A DNA stretch of 64,000 bases from Siphonodentalium dalli (taxonomy: Eukaryota > Mollusca > Scaphopoda > Gadilida > Siphonodentaliidae). A program made the translations under genes and the position numbers. Below, piece by piece: positions 58,481 to 64,000 of this stretch. The stretch covers positions 14,225,710 through 14,289,709 of the forward strand of contig CP136062.1 in NCBI GenBank assembly GCA_032622095.1. Reading direction: 5' to 3'. The stretch's first letter is position 1. Each line of letters opens with the position of its first letter. The notes below the pieces were generated by a model. It worked only from the letters and a program-made list of their open reading frames with translations, made no database searches and was not told the origin of the DNA.

Positions 58481-59003
58481 TCCCCGTAAGTCCAGATAAT
58501 TATAAGCGATCTATATTTGATTTGTTTTGCTTCTTCTTTCAAATGCTTTAGACTTTAATATGATCATGTACGTGAACGTAATTTGTGCCCGCTTGTTACT
58601 GTTCATTGGATTATCGGATGAATTTTTATCTTTATAGAAGGATTTGATGATAAACCATAAGGGTGAATACACACATGCATGTAATCTCTGCAATTATCGT
58701 GTATTTGGCGTTTTACATGGATCATACAGACGATGTAATATGTGTCCACTGACAACACAATCATTGCCTACGTGTTGACCGCACTGAGTTCTAGTTCCAA
58801 TTAAGTCGGAATGTTGATAAGCCGTTATCTTGGACCGAGTCGCCAGGCCACTTAAAATAATTGTTTGTGGGATAACCCATATGGAAGACTTTCTATTTAA
58901 ATAATTACCAGTCCTCTCTTATTTATAGAAGTGGTGGATCAGGATTTCCCCGACGCATGCATGGGCGAAAGCTACCAGGCGGGTGGCTAACTGAGCTATT
59001 TAA

Positions 59004-61146
59004 AGGGATACTGTACTCAAATTTTGTTGTTGGTTTCTATAGTCTCTGAGTCGTAGAATAAAGTAACAATTTTTCCATTATTTGAAAGTCTGGTGAGTAC
59101 GAAGTAGTGTTACGGATGGCAAATTTACTAAATATACAAATAGTCGTTGTAGAAATATTTTTGTTATAGTTTGCAACCAAATGTATCAAATACAAGTTAT
59201 ATTATATGCATACTAGTTCCATATACTCATTTAAGTTATTGTATCGTCACTAGTCAGTGAGTGGCTTGAGTTTTCTCCCCGTATCAGCATAATGTTTTAA
59301 CACGTTGAGTGCCACTACGAGTTATCTCGTAGTACGCAACCTTCGCAGGTTGCCACTACGAGTTATCTCGTAGTGGTTTCCATGTCGTGTAACTGACAAA
59401 CGGAAGCAGTGGAATAGCTCGATGCACCACGAAAACCCGCATCGGGACACCAGAACAATGATTTTATAAAATAAATAGTTTGGCTCTCCTTGCATTGTTC
59501 AACAGAGGTGAGCACCATGAGCACATATATTCTACTCAAAATGATCCAGTTGTGAGTGAATACAGCTGACACTGTCTCACTGAGTGATCACCAGAGGCAG
59601 TCATGTGTGAGCAATTGGACTGGGTTTTTGGTATTCAATAGACTGATAATGTGCATGCACAGTCAGGGGGGGTGGATATTCACAATGTACAAACATGCGA
59701 AGGCGGTATCGAGGAATGGTTACATCGTTGTGTTTCAACACATTGAAACTTCGCACAACCACCCACACACGTCACACAGGCCTGCCAAATATGTTCCCTC
59801 TCACGCATGTGCGAATGGACGCATCCAATACAAAATAAGCGGATAATCCATGACGTTACGCACGTTGATGCTACCATTATCTCATTATTAGGAAACACAG
59901 CAGTTGTTTTTGGAATAGGCCTACACTGTGCGGCTCCATTTGGGGACTAGGTATTTTATTATTTATAATTCAAGTAAAGCGGAACTATTCCCCAAAGCTA
60001 CATTGTACCCTCTTCCGAACGTGTTGGACAATGGAAAGCAAAACAAAAACCGTACTCTAGACGTCATGCAGTTCATCAAGCTGTTCCACATGTATGTACG
60101 GATAAATGTTTTTGTGTAGCATAGAGGTTTGGGATAAGGGTAACTTATTTCCAGACGGATGGATGATATGGAATCGTTACATGTAGCACACTCATGAATT
60201 TGGCTACTGTTGCATCGTTGCTTTAATTTTGTGCTGACCATTATTCCTATACACTATTATTTCGGGCGGTACTTTGGAACCGGGCCTAGCATATATAGGC
60301 CTAAATCAGGCTATATGGGAGATAACTTACAATGCCCGAAACAACAGAAGATGCATGCTCGTAAATATGCATGATCGTAGTCATGGACGAAATAAACTCA
60401 TCCTCACAGGAAACAAGTTCACCCGATTCCACATCGGATTCACCGTCTGTATAGCCATGCATGCATGCTCATATAAGTAATTTGCTCCAGCGTGCATCAG
60501 CCATAATATAACTATATAACGAGCTATAACCACCACAAGGACAGACACACCTCCATAAATATGCTGACCACCAAAATAACTTGTTTGGGTTACATTCTAC
60601 TTCATATTTGTTGCTCAAACGTGTCCAATTGTGTCTACGAGATAACTCGTAGTTGGCACTGGTGGTGGGAATACCCAAATTCCTTCCGCCATTGCCGGCT
60701 ACGAGTTATCTCGTAGTACTATCAATCGCCGTTTCTGTCATCTAAAGTCGCGACGTCGTCCAATTCTTGCTTCATTGAAGCCAAATTATGGTCTACTACG
60801 GGTATCTATCTTGCCACGATTTGGCAAACTGGCGAGATTACTAATTGATTTCCGGCACTCAACGTGTTAAACGATCGTGTGTGCCATGGCTTTACCAATC
60901 CACTATCCCTCACTTAATTTGATTACGTCTTGTACACGGATATTTGTAATTTAATTTACGTCATTTTATGGCTCCAGCCATAAAATAAATTTATATCAAA
61001 TTATTAACTTTGATTTTAAGATAGCCTATTAACCTGAACGTCTACAGAATACATCTTCGACTCAAATTACTTATTTTTCCATATATTATCGATATTAGAT
61101 CGTTTCTATTACCGGAAATTTATTGAAAATGGCGTACAGTACCCCT
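59004..61146. mobile_element. Outer TTAA-bounded element, split by a second TTAA element
   Basis: TTAA (59000-59003) is followed by AGGGATACTGTAC. The right end is GTACAGTACCCCT followed by TTAA (61147-61150). The ends are inverted repeats of about 13 bp with one or two differences. Without the inner insertion the element would be about 570 bp. No transposase frame is recognised, so it would depend on a piggyBac-type enzyme from elsewhere. Confidence 0.6.
59301..60866. mobile_element. Inner TTAA-bounded element with CTACGAGTTATCTCGTAG palindromes
   Basis: TTAA (59297-59300), CACGTTGAGTGCC ... GGCACTCAACGTG, TTAA (60867-60870): perfect 13-bp terminal inverted repeats. An 18-bp palindrome, CTACGAGTTATCTCGTAG, lies at 59315 and 59356 near the left end and at 60635 (one pair changed) and 60699 near the right end. 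Subterminal palindromes may bind a transposase. The interior contains short frames only; no DDE transposase motif was seen. Confidence 0.7.
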
Positions 61147-61163
61147 TTAAGTAAAACATATAT

Positions 61164-61322
61164 GCAATCAACGTCGTTTTCGATGCATCTGTCGGCGTAT
61201 AGAAGTGTCGGATGCCGAATTACATACTGTATAATTTCGCGAAGCGAAATTATACAAAGTATGTAGTTCGGCATCCGACACTTCTATACGCCGACAGATG
61301 CATCGAAAACGACGTTGATTGC
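61164..61322. repeat. Near-perfect 159-bp palindrome (hairpin)
   Basis: The left arm 61164-61240 and right arm 61244-61322 pair with one mismatch and one 2-nt insertion around a 3-nt loop in ATTTCGCGAAGCGAAAT. It includes GATGCATCTGTCGGCGTATA and its inverse. No clear target duplication was found. It lies 14 bp outside the TTAA of the outer element. Confidence 0.92.
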
Positions 61323-63075
61323 TTGTAATTACGACAATCCGCATATTAGTTGGTGATTAAACAAGTTCTTTTTAAAGAAACTATATTAAAAACACTAAAA
61401 TGGTAAAACTACCCAAGTGATATTTGTGTCTGGACTCAGCTGCTCTTTCAACCGAAAGTAAACAAACGCTACAAAGGTGCATTATATGCTCTCATGACCA
61501 CTGCCATGTCATATTAGTATTGGCACGAAGCTGGATAAATGCTAATACTAATGGTGGAATAGTTATGTAATACATTCTTTTATCCCCAAATAAATTAATG
61601 TACTATTTTGCTGTTTAATCGGCGATCATTTTTCGCTAAGATTTGGCGTCTTGTGTTACCACTAGAAACGGAAGGGATTTCTTGCGATTTGATTGGTGGA
61701 CAAAATAAAATTCCGGGTAAATTCGCCCCATGGATATTCGACTTGGTTTGCGAACATTTTAAGGTATCACTACCCCCAGTGATGCGGGAAACGACACTTC
61801 CCTCCACTGATAGATATTGTCGCTACCAAGCGTATCTAAGGGCCTTGACCAATCAAATGCACGCATTTTAGTCAAAGCGAAAGTAGTTGTAATTATATCA
61901 TATTGTACCTTCTTGCCCCGATTATTCCGACCGATACATTTAACCAATTCCCTTAGCGATTTGAAGCTTTCGAGACACCACGCCAAACAAGCACCATGAA
62001 CGAAAATGTTCCATATCAAGTCTGTATATGCCAGAGGTGTCGCTTCTGGTGTTCGTGCATTAATAAAATGCCAGATATCAAACAGACTTGACTAATTTCC
62101 GCATCCGTAAGAGAAGACATGTTTTGGACTGGCCTTAAATGTACTGATAGAAGACAATTTGACTTCGCTTAGCACTACTCACTTGTCTGGCCTGTTAACA
62201 ATGAACCGCTCGCGCGCCGGTGATTAATGTTGTCAATTATTGGTATGGCCATGTAAAATACATGTATTTTACATACAGAAATGTCATGCATGTGTGTATC
62301 CACCCTAACGGGACACGGGAAATGATATATACATTGTATGTAAATAATCACATATAACGTAAATGTGGATATTTAGCCTGCCCTGTAATACGAGTCTCAG
62401 CTGTCTGGCCATCGACGCAGTCCTGTCTGGAATTTTGCGCACAGGTGTAGGTAGTGACGTCTTTATGTACTTCTTAATGTACTGACGCCTTTACTGGTTT
62501 CACAAAGAAGCAATCTTAAAATTACTCTGCGATCTTTCAATCGGAACTTATAGTTTCCGTTGTCGGCCTTGAACTTTGAGAATATTTCATCAATCTTTTA
62601 GGCGGAAATACCGTTATAAAATTGAAGATAATATGTAAACGGCTAGTAAGGTCGTTAGATTCCTCTTTCGGGGCAAATATTTTTAATAATTTTATGAAAT
62701 ATGTAAACAAAACTTTTTCATGCAATTTAACTTTTTCGTTAACTAGAGCTTTTGTTCAATTTACATTCACTTTTTGAAAATATATTTGACTTTAGGGACA
62801 TGCTGTTCCTATGTATGATGAAGTATAGCTAACAATTGCTGGATCAAAGTTTTTATTTTTGCCCTGGAGCATTTTGCCCAATTACAAATTTCGAGGTGCT
62901 ATTAATCAATACAAAATGGCGGCCATCGCCAACAATAAATTTTGGACTCCGCTGACCTTTGAATTATGAATAAATTATTCTACTTTAGGTAAGTTCAATC
63001 TATTTTTAAAGTGGGCTGAAAAAGTCGATTAGTATATCTGATATTCGCATACGTATACCCTAGGTCGCTTCGCTT
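61323..63075. other. Intergenic, no recognised gene
   Basis: Two overlapping unassigned frames occur at 61608-61871 (plus) and 61759-62019 (minus). I see no motif in either. Confidence 0.4.
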
Positions 63076-63092
63076 CCGCGGCTTCGCCGCGG
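63076..63092. repeat. GC-rich hairpin CCGCGGCTTCGCCGCGG
   Basis: A perfect 7-bp stem lies within GCTTCGCTTCCGCGGC and GCCGCGGGAGAGCGGGC. It resembles MITE or Helitron-like 3' hairpins, but no CTRR end follows. Confidence 0.6.
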
Positions 63093-63442
63093 GAGAGCGG
63101 GCACTATAATTTAATATTAACATTACATGTAATACATATATAGTAAGATTCGAACACAATGCATGTCTTTAATAAACAAATGGCGCATATAGTTTCTTAG
63201 AGGTTGGCTATTTGTTAACTTCCCCACATTGATACAATGTTAGCCTAATTGTTGAGTGCTGGTTGCTCCTCAAATGTTGGGCCATGGACTATTCCAATAT
63301 TGAGTCAATAATAATATATCAACACATTGGAATAACATAATATTTCAACATCGATGGCTGTAGCGTTGTTAGTTGAATTTCCAATGTTGGATTAAAGTTA
63401 TAAAGTAAACAAGTTGGATTGATATGTCATTTAATTTCTGTA

Positions 63443-64000
63443 ACGTTACTTCAACAAAATTGTTCATTGATTTCCCCAATGTTATTCTAATGTTAAGCCT
63501 AGGTGTTATATTAACGTTATTTAAATGTTAATAGTTAGTTGCTGTAACGTTACCATCAGAACGTTATTTTGACGATAAATAAACCGTTATCTTAACGTTG
63601 GAATAACGTTGAAAAAACGATATTTTAACGTTGTGAATTCGTTAATTAGAAATTAAACGAACAACGTTAAATTAACGTTAGAAAAACCAATTATTAACGT
63701 TATTTTAAACGTTATTATAACGTTAAATAAACCGTTATCTTAACGTTGGAATAACGTTGCAAAAACGTTCTGGTAACTTTAGGTAACGTTACAGAAACCA
63801 ATTATTAACGTTATTTTAACGTTAAAATAACGGTTTATTCAACGTTAAAATAACGTTGAAAATAACGTTAATAATTGGTTTTTCTAACGTTAATTTAACG
63901 TTGTTTGTTTAATTTCTAACGTTATATTAACGTTATAATAACGCGTTAAATTAACGTTATTTCAACGAGCAAACCGAACGTATTCACAACGTTAAAATAA
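63443..64000. repeat. AACGTT-rich palindromic array at the right edge
   Basis: I count 27 AACGTT hexamers between 63443 and 63994, against about 0.14 expected by chance. Within it, 63648-63738 and 63827-63917 are 91-bp inverted arms that match with only a few differences. Direct copies of AAACCGTTATCTTAACGTTG also occur at 63581 and 63731. It continues past the window. To its left (63280-63440) related but diverged CAATGTTGGA motifs occur. Confidence 0.85.

Noticed and set aside
61608-62019. Two overlapping ORFs (plus 87 and minus 86 codons)
   Set aside because: Neither shows a known domain, and overlap on opposite strands is typical of chance frames.
1-64000. tRNA, rRNA or snRNA genes
   Set aside because: I looked for TTCGANNC-type B boxes with pairing arms and for rRNA-like blocks and saw none convincing. 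A covariance-model scan would be decisive.

Overview
This window looks like intergenic, repeat-dominated DNA from a eukaryote, most likely an aquatic invertebrate animal. The reasons are a low GC content, an absence of dense coding or operons, and a mixture of Helitron-like, Penelope-like (GIY-YIG), Crypton-like, APE-type LINE and TTAA-bounded DNA elements typical of lophotrochozoan or invertebrate-deuterostome genomes. The species cannot be fixed from sequence alone. I found no tRNA, rRNA or CRISPR array.

Left edge (1-1980): a 1.8-kb array of 15/18-bp units reads on the minus strand as an uninterrupted Thr-rich frame. It joins in frame to a signal-peptide-like N-terminus at 1873, with a TATA box about 95 bp further upstream. 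This is the only candidate host gene: a secreted mucin-like protein running off the window.

5.9-11 kb: Helitron-like elements (one single minus-strand copy and a head-to-tail array of three), a foldback element built of 22-bp repeats, and a 1.1-kb TTAA-bounded element. 11.3-15.1 kb: satellite-like monomers in a two-monomer higher-order repeat (period about 1.36 kb), interrupted by a 151-bp TTAA element whose empty sites survive in sister monomers. 15.9-23.6 kb: a double-hairpin MITE family (four copies), an inverted-repeat element, one copy of a 2.2-kb dispersed duplication and a GCGCTTAAGC palindrome cluster.

24-35 kb: a broken Crypton-type tyrosine recombinase, the 3' part of a LINE, a separate LINE C-terminal fragment, the second copy of the 2.2-kb duplication (carrying three palindromic MITEs at exact 175-bp period) and a frameshifted LINE reverse transcriptase on the minus strand. 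35.2-38 kb: a very recent 1,376-bp tandem duplication. 41.7-45 kb: a Penelope-like element flanked by inverted copies of its own 3' end, followed by two tandem Helitron-like elements (45-46.6 kb).

46.6-64 kb: mostly featureless AT-rich sequence. It holds a LINE split by a Helitron-like element (52.7-56.8 kb), copies of a TTAA-bounded hairpin MITE family, a nested pair of TTAA elements (59.0-61.15 kb), a 159-bp near-perfect palindrome and, at the right edge, an array with 27 AACGTT hexamers in about 550 bp. No set of genes here works together as a pathway. The window is mainly a record of nested transposition and local amplification. Element boundaries were found by eye and many are approximate.
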